Shown here: in pieces, positions 56,807-64,000 of the stretch | Position numbering within the stretch: position 1 is the first letter of the stretch | Layout of the letters: every line of letters begins with the position of its first letter | Source: Corynebacterium gerontici | Lineage (GTDB): Bacteria; Actinomycetota; Actinomycetes; Mycobacteriales; Mycobacteriaceae | Length of the DNA: 64,000 nucleotides | Assembly: GCF_003813985.1 (NCBI RefSeq) | Contig: NZ_CP033897.1 | Span: forward strand, 558,001 to 622,000 | Direction of reading: 5' to 3' | Made by a program: the position numbers and the translations under genes | The notes under the pieces: generated by a model | Databases searched by the model: none | The model's input: the letters and a program-made list of their open reading frames with translations, nothing else | Told to the model about the DNA's origin: nothing

Positions 56807-57483
56807 ATGCACAGCAACCATCACGAGAGGAGCTGGAGATGCTCGCTGCGCTTTCGGCTCTGGGGGCTCTGCCCGAAGATGAGCAGCGCGCCGCGGACGA
56901 GCTTCGCGATGAAGAATTCGCTCACCATGAAGGCCAGTTCCGTGACATTGCGGCCGGTCTGAGTGCCGAGGTAGCGATGCCGAACGAGGAAACTGCGTGG
57001 CAACGCCTGCGCGCTGACATCGGCACTGAAGGCGCATCCGTCACGGCCATTGCTACTCGACGCAAACGCCAGGTGTGGTTGGCGTCAGTAGCTGCAGTTC
57101 TGGTGCTCATTGTCGGTGTCATTGCAGTGCCCCGGGTGATGAAGTCTCCGGAATCGGAAGTGACGCAGGCGGCCGTGAATACCGTTGAGGTGCCGGTGGC
57201 TGGCGGCACGGTCACGTTGGAATATCGCCCAGGCTTTGATCAGGCAAAGGTACAGCTTCATAACGTGCCCGCTCCGCCCCCGGATCAGGCGTACCAGATG
57301 TGGCTGCTGAAAGACTCAGGACCAAGCTCGGCTGGCGTGATGGAATCGGAAGAGGTAGTTCCAGACATGGAGGCCGATATTGATGGTGTGGCGCAGGCCA
57401 AGGCCTTCATGATCACCCAAGAGCCTGCAGGCGGATCATCTGCGCCCTCAAAGACTCTGTTTGAAGTGTCACTTGAGTCCTAG
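56803..57483 (+). CDS. rskA: Anti-sigma-K factor RskA
   Basis: Membrane anti-sigma factor of 226 residues that would hold SigK until cleaved by regulated proteolysis. The cytoplasmic N-terminal domain (1-85) is acidic and helical, one membrane helix (about 91-112, VWLASVAAVLVLIVGVIAV) follows, and the extracytoplasmic RskA domain carries APPPDQAYQMWLLKDSG and FMITQEPAGGSSAPSKT. GTG 56803 overlaps the sigK stop, with AAGGAGG 11 bases upstream; GTG 56791 lies within that site. Confidence 0.88.
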   Translation: MNAQQPSREELEMLAALSALGALPEDEQRAADELRDEEFAHHEGQFRDIAAGLSAEVAMPNEETAWQRLRADIGTEGASVTAIATRRKRQVWLASVAAVLVLIVGVIAVPRVMKSPESEVTQAAVNTVEVPVAGGTVTLEYRPGFDQAKVQLHNVPAPPPDQAYQMWLLKDSGPSSAGVMESEEVVPDMEADIDGVAQAKAFMITQEPAGGSSAPSKTLFEVSLES

Positions 57484-57541
57484 GCTTGTGATTCACCGAA
57501 ATGTTTGGTGTTGAGATTTCACCTTGTGCTTGAAAATGGGC

Positions 57542-57580
57542 CGTAGACCTTCGCATTCCTGAATAAAGCGGAGGTCTACG
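57542..57580. terminator. Terminator between rskA and glpQ
   Basis: CGTAGACCTTCGC (57542-57554) pairs with GCGGAGGTCTACG (57568-57580), one mismatch, between two convergent genes. There is no T-run. Confidence 0.7.
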
Positions 57581-57600
57581 AAGTATCGAGGACGTTTGGA

Positions 57601-58461
57601 TTACAGCGCCTCGCTCATCTTGCCGGGGTAGTCGGTAATAATGCCATCGCAGCCGAGTTTTTTGAGCGAACGCGCTGTGTCTACATCATTGACAGTCCAG
57701 GGGATCAATTTCATGCCTTCTGCGTGCGTCTGATTGACAAGGTCCTGATCTACCAACTCATAGTCGGGGCTCAGCACGGTTGCGCCCACGGATTGTGCTG
57801 CTGCCACTACGCCGTCGTCGTAGGTTGCGCTGCCGAGCCATACAGAGTTTGGGGTGAAAGTGGTTGAATCGTACAGTGCCACCCTCTCGATACCTTCCGG
57901 TACCAACTCCAGCGAGGACCAGTCGAAGCTCTGGATCATGATGTCGTCGCGGCGTCCGAAGCGGTCTGCGCTGGCGACGATGGCGTCCACGAACTCTTGT
58001 GGCGGTGCGGAAAGCTCCGGTTTTTCAGCTTCGATTTTCGTCTCAATATTGAAACGTACCTCGTGATCTTTCGCGAGTTTAAAGACGTTATCAAGCTGGA
58101 GAATCTTGTTATTTTCCACCACAGAAGCGTCCGGAAAATCAGTGAGTTGTTTACCGCAGTCAAGCGTTTGAAGCTGCTCGAAAGTGAGCGTGCGAACCGG
58201 TTTACCTACGTATTCGCCTGAGCATTTCTCTGCCTCGATGATTGGATCGTGCCACACGGCTGGGACGTGATCGGCTGTCATCACCACATCAAGCTCCAAG
58301 GTGTCCACGCCAACTTCGAGTGCCCGCTCAAAAGCCTGGCGGGATTCCTCCGTGAATTCCCCGCGGGCTCCGCGGTGACCTTGCAAATCGAAATCTCCGG
58401 GATTATTGCTGCAGCTCATAAGGGCGAGCGCTGCAAGTCCCGCCGCTATTGCGCGCTTCAC
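57601..58461 (-). CDS. glpQ: Glycerophosphodiester phosphodiesterase, lipoprotein
   Basis: Hydrolyses glycerophosphodiesters from phospholipid head groups to glycerol-3-phosphate and an alcohol, outside the membrane. 286 residues with lipobox ALMSC (acylated C17). The GDPD motif GHRGARG has catalytic H29; TLELDVVMTAD and AVWHDP give the metal and second-His sites. The GTG overlaps the glpT stop (GTGA), so product release and uptake of glycerol-3-phosphate are coupled. Confidence 0.92.
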   Translation of the reverse strand: MKRAIAAGLAALALMSCSNNPGDFDLQGHRGARGEFTEESRQAFERALEVGVDTLELDVVMTADHVPAVWHDPIIEAEKCSGEYVGKPVRTLTFEQLQTLDCGKQLTDFPDASVVENNKILQLDNVFKLAKDHEVRFNIETKIEAEKPELSAPPQEFVDAIVASADRFGRRDDIMIQSFDWSSLELVPEGIERVALYDSTTFTPNSVWLGSATYDDGVVAAAQSVGATVLSPDYELVDQDLVNQTHAEGMKLIPWTVNDVDTARSLKKLGCDGIITDYPGKMSEAL

Positions 58462-59804
58462 TTTGCACTCCTCATCAGCGCGCGCTCCTGCTTACCAACG
58501 AGAGCAAAGAGCAGCATGGTGAGCAAAGCGAAGGCAATGAACACCATGAACGTGATATTCCAGCCAAAATTCTGCACAATTACGCCAACACCGGTAGAAG
58601 CCAAGGTGGCGCCGAGCAGGTAGCCGAAAAGACCGGTGAAGCCCGCCGCTGTGCCCGCCACATTGTGTGGGGAAAGGTCGATGGCCTGAAGACCGATCAA
58701 CATTACAGGGCCGTAGATGAAGCCACCGATGAGAGCAACAAACACGATGAGGACCCACATTGGGGTACCAACGGGGAGCAGCCAATAGGTGGCGATGCTG
58801 ATTCCTGCGCCGAGTGTGAACAAGATACCGGCACCTGAGCGGAAGCCATGGAAGATTTTGTCGGACATGAAGCCACATGCGATCGTGCCAACGATGCCGG
58901 CGAGCTCGAAGGCTGCAAAGCCCACGAGCCCCTTGCCGATCTCCGCGTCGTGCTTTTCGCTGAGGAATACAGTGACCCAGTTGAGTACGCCATAGCGCAG
59001 TGCATAAACAAACACGTTGGCGATGGCGAGCATCACGATGGTCTTGTTGGTCAACACGTGCTTGTATACTCGCTGAGCTGTAGTGAGACCATCGTCGGCG
59101 GCGCTAACCTTTGCTGGGTCGTTGCGGTATTCCTCAATCGGCGGGAGACCTTGGGATTCGGGTGTGTCCCGCACGAGCAGGAAGCCGATCGCTGCCACTA
59201 CGAGTGCCACGACTGCGGGGAACCAGAAAGCTACTTGCCATTGATCGTGGAAGAAGTACAGGCCAACACCCACCAATGCAGGAAGTGCAGCGCCACCAAC
59301 ATTGTGCGCGGTGTTCCATAAGGAAGTGACGGACCCGCGTTCATTGGTTGAGTACCAGTGCACGAGCACACGTCCGCATGGCGGCCAGCCCATACCTTGG
59401 AACCAGCCGTTGAGGAACATGGCGGTGGCGAAGATGCCTACTGATGCTGAAAGGTAGGGGACGTTCGCGATCAGAAGGTTCATCACCGCAGAAAGCGCGA
59501 GTCCCAGCGGCATGAAGTAACGGGCATTGGCCTGGTCCGAGATCATGGCCGAGAAGAATTTCGACAACCCGTAGGCAAACAGAACGGCGTTGGCAATGAT
59601 GCCGACGCCGACTTTGTCGATCCCCGTATCGTCGAGCAGCAGAGGTGCGATCAGTGAGATGTTGTTGCGGATGAGGTAGAAGCCGGCGTAACCGATGAAG
59701 ATGCCCAAAAAGACTTGCACGCGCAGCCGCGGGTACAGGCTGCGAATTTCAGAGTCTGTTTTTCGCTGCTGAGGGGGTGGTGCAGCGAGCCATCCCAGTT
59801 TCAT
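58458..59804 (-). CDS. glpT: Glycerol-3-phosphate transporter, MFS (GlpT/UhpT family)
   Basis: Organophosphate:phosphate antiporter of 448 residues with about 12 membrane helices. Family signatures: GYAGFYLIRNNISLIAP in helix 1, MFLNGWFQGMGWPPCGRVLVHWYS (the GlpT/UhpT GxxxGW loop, residues about 125-150) and the RYGVLNW segment mid-protein. ATG 59804 has AAGGA 7 bases upstream. First gene of a two-gene operon with glpQ; about 220 untranslated bases lie upstream. Confidence 0.93.
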   Translation of the reverse strand: MKLGWLAAPPPQQRKTDSEIRSLYPRLRVQVFLGIFIGYAGFYLIRNNISLIAPLLLDDTGIDKVGVGIIANAVLFAYGLSKFFSAMISDQANARYFMPLGLALSAVMNLLIANVPYLSASVGIFATAMFLNGWFQGMGWPPCGRVLVHWYSTNERGSVTSLWNTAHNVGGAALPALVGVGLYFFHDQWQVAFWFPAVVALVVAAIGFLLVRDTPESQGLPPIEEYRNDPAKVSAADDGLTTAQRVYKHVLTNKTIVMLAIANVFVYALRYGVLNWVTVFLSEKHDAEIGKGLVGFAAFELAGIVGTIACGFMSDKIFHGFRSGAGILFTLGAGISIATYWLLPVGTPMWVLIVFVALIGGFIYGPVMLIGLQAIDLSPHNVAGTAAGFTGLFGYLLGATLASTGVGVIVQNFGWNITFMVFIAFALLTMLLFALVGKQERALMRSAK

Positions 59805-60027
59805 GGATGTTCCTTCCGATGGAAATAAACAATACTCTTTACAATTTAATCCTAAGTGTTGATTTATGGTGGGGAATTGCAAAGTATTGTCAGCTCCAAC
59901 TGAGGCACGCCGCGTACAGGGTCCGGGTGGCTCAGGGCGATTGTGGCTATCAGTGTAGAGACGCCGCCTGCATCGATTTCATCGTCGTAGGCGGCGACCT
60001 ATGTTGTGATTTTTTGCGGAGAGTGCG

Positions 60028-60720
60028 TTACTGCACCGTCGTTGAACCAATTGCGGGAAGTACGGTGCAAACTTCGCCGTTTTGGTAGGCGGTCTTACCG
60101 GCAACAGCGGCGATTACGGAACCCTGCCCAGTCTTGACCACCTTGGAGGTTTGGGCGTGGACGCCGAGGCTGAGGAAGGAATCATCGAGTGCGTCGATGC
60201 CACCCTTGAAGGTTGTCAGGTTCAGCCATGCCACTTTGACGTCGGAGCCTTTGGTTAGTGGTGCGAGTTGATCTTCGCCTACAAAGATGTGAAACAGCGC
60301 GTGGCCGTGAGGGATGTAGGGGTTGATCAGGTTGGATTTGCCAAGAAGTGCGCCTGCGCCGTGGTTGGGGCCTGGCTGCACGGTCGCGAGGGCGCCTGTG
60401 ACCTTGAGATTCCCGACGCCGCAGCCAACCACGGGTGCGGGTGCCCAGAACTTTTCTTTGGTGGATTCGTCGCCCCACTTGGCTGGTGCGAATTCGTCTG
60501 CTTCTTCCGTGTAGGGCGCAACGGGCAGTTTGGCCTGCTTCAAGAGTGTGGCCACCGCCTGCTGGATTTCAGGGGATTGGGTTTGTGCCAGTTCTTTGAG
60601 CTTTTCGACGCTCACGCCAGGCATTTCAGACGAGTTGAACGCCGGTGCGGCGCTTGCTGGTTGCGCAGGGCCGGCGGAGATTGCCGCGGCAGAAAGCAAG
60701 GCAATGAGGGTTTTCTTCAT
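60028..60720 (-). CDS. Secreted protein of unknown function
   Basis: A 230-residue protein with a signal peptide (MKKTLIALLSAAAISAG, cleavage after ASA near residue 24). The mature protein starts with a helical charged stretch (VEKLKELAQTQSPEIQQAVATLLKQA) and continues into a beta-rich part with PGPNHGAGALLGKSN and HGHALFHIFVGEDQL. Two cysteines (VVGCGVG and EVCTVL) probably form a disulfide. I do not recognise the family. It is monocistronic. Confidence 0.75.
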   Translation of the reverse strand: MKKTLIALLSAAAISAGPAQPASAAPAFNSSEMPGVSVEKLKELAQTQSPEIQQAVATLLKQAKLPVAPYTEEADEFAPAKWGDESTKEKFWAPAPVVGCGVGNLKVTGALATVQPGPNHGAGALLGKSNLINPYIPHGHALFHIFVGEDQLAPLTKGSDVKVAWLNLTTFKGGIDALDDSFLSLGVHAQTSKVVKTGQGSVIAAVAGKTAYQNGEVCTVLPAIGSTTVQ

Positions 60721-60864
60721 CTCGCTAATCCTTCGAAGACGTTATGAGCGAACAATTGCAAATTTGGTCACAGAAATTCACTTTTGTAACTTCCGTACCA
60801 GGGTCGCGGGGGAAATTTCGCCCCTCGGCGACGATCGTGGGCATTGCTCTTGGGTGGCCTTAGT

Positions 60865-60876
60865 GCGTCGAAAAGC
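60865..60876 (+). repeat. GCGTCGAAAAGC word upstream of transcarboxylase operon
   Basis: Exact 12-mer in the intergenic control region. Another copy, on the minus strand, lies 254 bases away at 60600-60611 inside the secreted-protein gene. Confidence 0.85.
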
Positions 60877-61073
60877 TCAACGTCTGAATGTTTGAACGGG
60901 CGTGAGAAAACTCATACCTGTCCGAAATTCTTGGCAATCGGTCACGTTCAAAAGGCATTTTGCGCGCTCACGGGCATAAATCAACATTCTTGAACACCAT
61001 TCAAATCCCACAGAAATACCGAATGTGATTTGAGTTGCATGTTCTCGGGGATGCAGGAGGCGTCACAGGAGCC

Positions 61074-61079
61074 TAGATT
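61074..61079 (+). promoter_or_regulatory. -10 element TAGATT, leaderless 5S mRNA
   Basis: TAGATT is followed by 8 bases and then ATG 61088, with no properly spaced Shine-Dalgarno sequence. Confidence 0.5.
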
Positions 61080-61087
61080 GAAAAAGT

Positions 61088-62569
61088 ATGAGCCCAAGAA
61101 ATATTGGAGTGACCGAAGTCGCTCTGCGCGACGCGCACCAGAGCCTGTTCGCAACTCGATTGGCTATGGAAGACATGGTCGACGCTTGCGAGGACATTGA
61201 TAACGCTGGATTCTGGTCCGTGGAGTGCTGGGGCGGCGCCACATTCGACGCCTGCATTCGCTTCCTCAACGAAGATCCCTGGGAGCGTCTGCGCACCTTC
61301 CGCAAGCTGATGCCGAATTCCAAGCTTCAGATGCTGCTTCGCGGACAAAACCTGCTCGGCTACCGCCACTATGAGGACATGGTGGTGGACAAGTTCGCCG
61401 AAAAGTCCAAAGAAAACGGCATGGACGTCTTCCGCGTTTTTGACGCGTTGAACGATCCTCGCAACCTCGAGCGCGCAATGAACGCCGTCACCAAGGTCGA
61501 CGGACACGCCCAAGGCACCATCTGCTACACCGTCTCGCCCCTGCACACTGTTGAGGGGTACGTGAAGCAAGCGGGACGCCTGCTGGATATGGGTGCATCA
61601 TCCATCGCGCTGAAGGACATGGCCGCGCTGCTCAAGCCGCAGCCCGCCTACGACATCATCCGCGGTATCAAGGAAACCTACGGCGAGGACACTCAAATCA
61701 ATGTCCACTGCCACTCAACCACCGGCGTGACCCTCGTGACGCTGATGAAAGCCATTGAAGCTGGCGCGGACGTCGTTGATACCGCTATTTCTTCCATGTC
61801 GCTCGGCCCCGGTCACAATCCCACCGAATCACTGGTGGAAATGCTCGAAGGCGCCGGCTACACCACTGACCTGGACATGGATCGCCTCATCAACATCCGC
61901 GATCACTTCAAGCAGGTTCGCCCCAAGTACAGGGAATTTGAGTCCAAGACCCTGGTGGACACCAACATCTTCCTTTCCCAAATCCCCGGCGGCATGCTCT
62001 CCAACATGGAAAGCCAGCTCAACGCCCAAGGCGCAGGCGACCGTATCGACGAAGTGATGGAAGAAGTACCCCGCGTTCGCAAGGACGCTGGCTACCCGCC
62101 GCTGGTCACGCCTTCCTCCCAGATCGTCGGCACCCAAGCTGTGTTCAACGTGCTGATGGGGCGCTACAAGGTGATGACCGCCGAATTCGCAGACCTCATG
62201 CTCGGCTACTACGGCGAGACCATCGGCGAGCGCGACCCTGAACTCATCAAGCAGGCTCAGGAGCAAACCAAGAAGGAACCCATCGAATGCCGCCCGGCAG
62301 ACCTGCTCGAACCCGAGTGGGATCACCTGGTGGAAGAAGCTGGCAAGCTAGAAGGCTTCAACGGTTCCGACGAGGACGTGCTCACCAACGCCCTGTTCCC
62401 CGGTGTTGCACCGAACTTCTTCAAGACCCGCGACGAAGGCCCCAAGAACGTGGGCAAGGATCCGTCCAAGCAAAAGAAGCGCGAGAACGAAGCCGTGCTT
62501 GAGCCCATCACCTACAAGGTCACCGTTGGTGGCCGCAGCCAGACCGTCAAGGTCGAGCCAGCCGAATAA
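61088..62569 (+). CDS. Methylmalonyl-CoA carboxytransferase (transcarboxylase) 5S subunit
   Basis: Carboxylates pyruvate to oxaloacetate with the carboxyl group carried on biotin of the 1.3S subunit, half of the Wood-Werkman transcarboxylase. 493 residues, close throughout to Propionibacterium 5S by memory (ALRDAHQSL, SVECWGGAT, FDALNDPRN). The metal site is D15, H207 and H209, and K176 (in ALKDMAALLKPQ) is the carbamylated Lys. A C-terminal part resembles the biotin-carrier docking segment. Pyruvate carboxylase or oxaloacetate decarboxylase alpha are alternatives, but the next gene is a 12S subunit and residues 1-40 match 5S. Confidence 0.88.
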   Translation: MSPRNIGVTEVALRDAHQSLFATRLAMEDMVDACEDIDNAGFWSVECWGGATFDACIRFLNEDPWERLRTFRKLMPNSKLQMLLRGQNLLGYRHYEDMVVDKFAEKSKENGMDVFRVFDALNDPRNLERAMNAVTKVDGHAQGTICYTVSPLHTVEGYVKQAGRLLDMGASSIALKDMAALLKPQPAYDIIRGIKETYGEDTQINVHCHSTTGVTLVTLMKAIEAGADVVDTAISSMSLGPGHNPTESLVEMLEGAGYTTDLDMDRLINIRDHFKQVRPKYREFESKTLVDTNIFLSQIPGGMLSNMESQLNAQGAGDRIDEVMEEVPRVRKDAGYPPLVTPSSQIVGTQAVFNVLMGRYKVMTAEFADLMLGYYGETIGERDPELIKQAQEQTKKEPIECRPADLLEPEWDHLVEEAGKLEGFNGSDEDVLTNALFPGVAPNFFKTRDEGPKNVGKDPSKQKKRENEAVLEPITYKVTVGGRSQTVKVEPAE

Positions 62570-62584
62570 GGAATATGACACGAC

Positions 62585-64000
62585 ATGAGTAACGAACCCA
62601 CAATGTCCGATCGCCTTGAGCAACTGGCCGAGGCTCGCCACAAGGTTGAGCTCGGCGGTGGCCAGGCAAAGATCGACAAGCAGCACGAAAAAGGCAAGCT
62701 CACCGCCCGTGAGCGCATCGAGACGCTTGTCGACGAAGGCACCTTCTACGAAACCGGCATGTTTGCCAAGCACCGCACCACCCACTTCGGCATGGACAAA
62801 GCCGATGCGCCTGCCGATGGCGTGGTCACAGGTTCCGGCGCCGTATTCGGCCGCCCCCTGCACATCGCGTCCCAAGACTTCACCGTCATGGGTGGTTCCG
62901 CAGGTGAAACCCAGTCCAACAAGGTGGCCGCCATGATGGAGGCCTCCGCCACCACCGGCACCCCCTTCATCTTCATCAATGATTCCGGCGGAGCCCGCGT
63001 CCAGGAAGGTATCGATTCACTTTCCGGCTACGGCAAGGTCTTCTACCAGAACGTGCTGTTGTCTGGCTTGGTGCCTCAGATCTCCATCATCGCTGGCCCC
63101 TGCGCCGGTGGCGCCGCGTACTCCCCGGCGCTGACGGACTTCATCATTCAGACCCGCAAGGCCAACATGTTCATCACTGGCCCCGGCGTGATCAAGTCCG
63201 TCACGGGCGAAGACGTCACCTCCGAGCAGCTCGGAGGCGCGGACGCACACATGACCAAAGCTGGCAACATCCACTTCGTGGCCGAGGACGATGAGCAGGC
63301 AGTACTCATTGCCCAGAAGTTGCTGAGCTTCCTGCCGCAGAACAACACCGAAGAGCCGCCGGTGGTCAATCCCGATCCAATCGTGGAGCCCGATGAGGAG
63401 CTTCGCGACATCGTTCCTGTCGAGGGCAAGAGGGGCTACGACGTTCGCGAGATCATCGCCCGCGTCGTGGATCGCGGCGACTTCCTCGAAGTGCAGGCAG
63501 GTTACGCCCAAAACCTCGTGGTCGGCTTCGCCCGCGTGGTTGGCCGCACCGTTGGCATCATCGCCAATCAGCCCAATGTCATGTCTGGCGTGCTGGACAT
63601 CAACTCCTCCGACAAGGGCAGCCAGTTCATCCGTTTCTGCAACGCCTTCAACATCCCGCTGGTGACCTTCGTTGACGTGCCCGGCTTCATGCCCGGCGTT
63701 GCCCAAGAGCACGGCGGTATCATCCGCCACGGTGCAAAGATGCTCTACGCATACTCTGCGGCTTCCGTTCCGAAGATCACCATTGAGCTGCGTAAGTCTT
63801 ATGGCGGCGCTCACCTGGCAATGTGCTCCAAGGATCTCGGCGCGGATCGCGTTTACGCCTGGCCCACCGCTGAGATCGCAGTGATGGGTGCCGAAGGTGC
63901 CGTGAATGTGGTCTTCCGCAAAGAAATCGAAGCCGCCGAAGATAAAGAGGCAAAGCGCGAGGAACTCATTCGCCTGTACAAGGAGACCTTCTCCACCCCG
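62585..64000 (+). CDS. Transcarboxylase 12S / methylmalonyl-CoA carboxyltransferase subunit, partial (3' end outside window)
   Basis: Moves the carboxyl group between methylmalonyl-CoA and the biotin carrier. The 472 codons visible out of about 520 begin MSNEPTMSDRLEQLAEARHK, as carboxyltransferase beta chains do. The two crotonase-like halves are present: FINDSGGARVQEGIDSL and GPCAGGAAYSPAL with GPGVIKSVTGEDVT in the first, and VDVPGFMPGVAQEHGGIIRHGAKMLYAYS, SYGGAHLAMCS and PTAEIAVMGAEGAVNV in the second. It starts 15 bases after the 5S stop, with AAGGA 11 bases upstream. A biotin carrier gene is expected next. Confidence 0.92.
   Translation, partial: MSNEPTMSDRLEQLAEARHKVELGGGQAKIDKQHEKGKLTARERIETLVDEGTFYETGMFAKHRTTHFGMDKADAPADGVVTGSGAVFGRPLHIASQDFTVMGGSAGETQSNKVAAMMEASATTGTPFIFINDSGGARVQEGIDSLSGYGKVFYQNVLLSGLVPQISIIAGPCAGGAAYSPALTDFIIQTRKANMFITGPGVIKSVTGEDVTSEQLGGADAHMTKAGNIHFVAEDDEQAVLIAQKLLSFLPQNNTEEPPVVNPDPIVEPDEELRDIVPVEGKRGYDVREIIARVVDRGDFLEVQAGYAQNLVVGFARVVGRTVGIIANQPNVMSGVLDINSSDKGSQFIRFCNAFNIPLVTFVDVPGFMPGVAQEHGGIIRHGAKMLYAYSAASVPKITIELRKSYGGAHLAMCSKDLGADRVYAWPTAEIAVMGAEGAVNVVFRKEIEAAEDKEAKREELIRLYKETFSTP

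Larger units (their letters stand above)
60721..61087. other. 367-bp gene-free control region upstream of transcarboxylase 5S
   Basis: No gene is supportable. It holds one GCGTCGAAAAGC copy (60865-60876), an imperfect inverted repeat TTGAA-N5-TTCAA (near 60992-61006) and, at the right end, TAGATT (61074-61079) 8 bases before the 5S ATG. A GGAG at 61068 is 16 bases from the ATG, too far to be its ribosome site. Confidence 0.55.

Overview
The window is chromosomal DNA from a Corynebacterium-type actinomycete. Three things point there: the conserved order lcpA / wbbL-manC / whiB2 / manB-manA / ahcY-tmk-mtrA-mtrB-lpqB / hpf / secA1; the order rsgA-aroA / sigH-rshA / bL37 / whiB1(whcE) / rhlE / adnA-adnB-K+ channel-nudC-uvrD2, which I recognise from Mycobacterium and Corynebacterium; and many GTG or TTG starts and leaderless-looking promoters. 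The species cannot be named from the sequence. Both ends cut genes: an LCP-family gene on the left and transcarboxylase 12S on the right.

Layout. 1-8.2 kb: cell-envelope precursor genes (LCP ligase, rhamnosyltransferase, GDP-mannose pyrophosphorylase, phosphomannomutase, phosphomannose isomerase) with a WhiB2 regulator and small actinobacterial proteins of unknown role. 8.2-20 kb: S-adenosylhomocysteinase, thymidylate kinase, the MtrAB-LpqB cell-wall signalling operon, a ComF-like protein, the hibernation factor and SecA1. 20-27 kb: a HAD protein, a ferredoxin reductase plus fatty acid desaturase operon with a palindromic operator in its promoter, RsgA, AroA, an SRAP-type DNA-repair peptidase and a YbaK deacylase. 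27-34 kb: SigH and its anti-sigma RshA, a 24-residue ribosomal protein gene, WhiB1/WhcE, an RNA helicase and conserved actinobacterial hypotheticals. 34-44.3 kb: a DNA-repair block (AdnA, AdnB, UvrD2) sharing a coupled operon with a K+ channel and a Nudix hydrolase. 44.3-52.7 kb: an orphan TOMM-cyclodehydratase-like protein, two zincin-type proteins, a PDZ-Lon-like protease, a lipoprotein and a UPF0182 membrane protein.

52.7-61 kb is the most variable part. The initiator tRNA is followed by an orphan gene, gene debris and a decayed secreted-protein gene. Then come secreted proteins, a SigK/RskA pair divergent from a fasciclin lipoprotein (as in the mycobacterial MPT70/MPT83 regulon), a glpT-glpQ pair and another secreted protein. 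From 61.1 kb a transcarboxylase operon (5S, 12S) indicates propionate-type (Wood-Werkman) metabolism.

The main unexplained signal is a short word, GCGTCGAAAAGC. Its 11-base core CGTCGAAAAGC occurs 14 times by my reading (about 0.03 expected by chance), on both strands, in and between genes and in unrelated reading frames, once as a head-to-head inverted pair. All coordinates and counts come from reading by eye; no searches were run.
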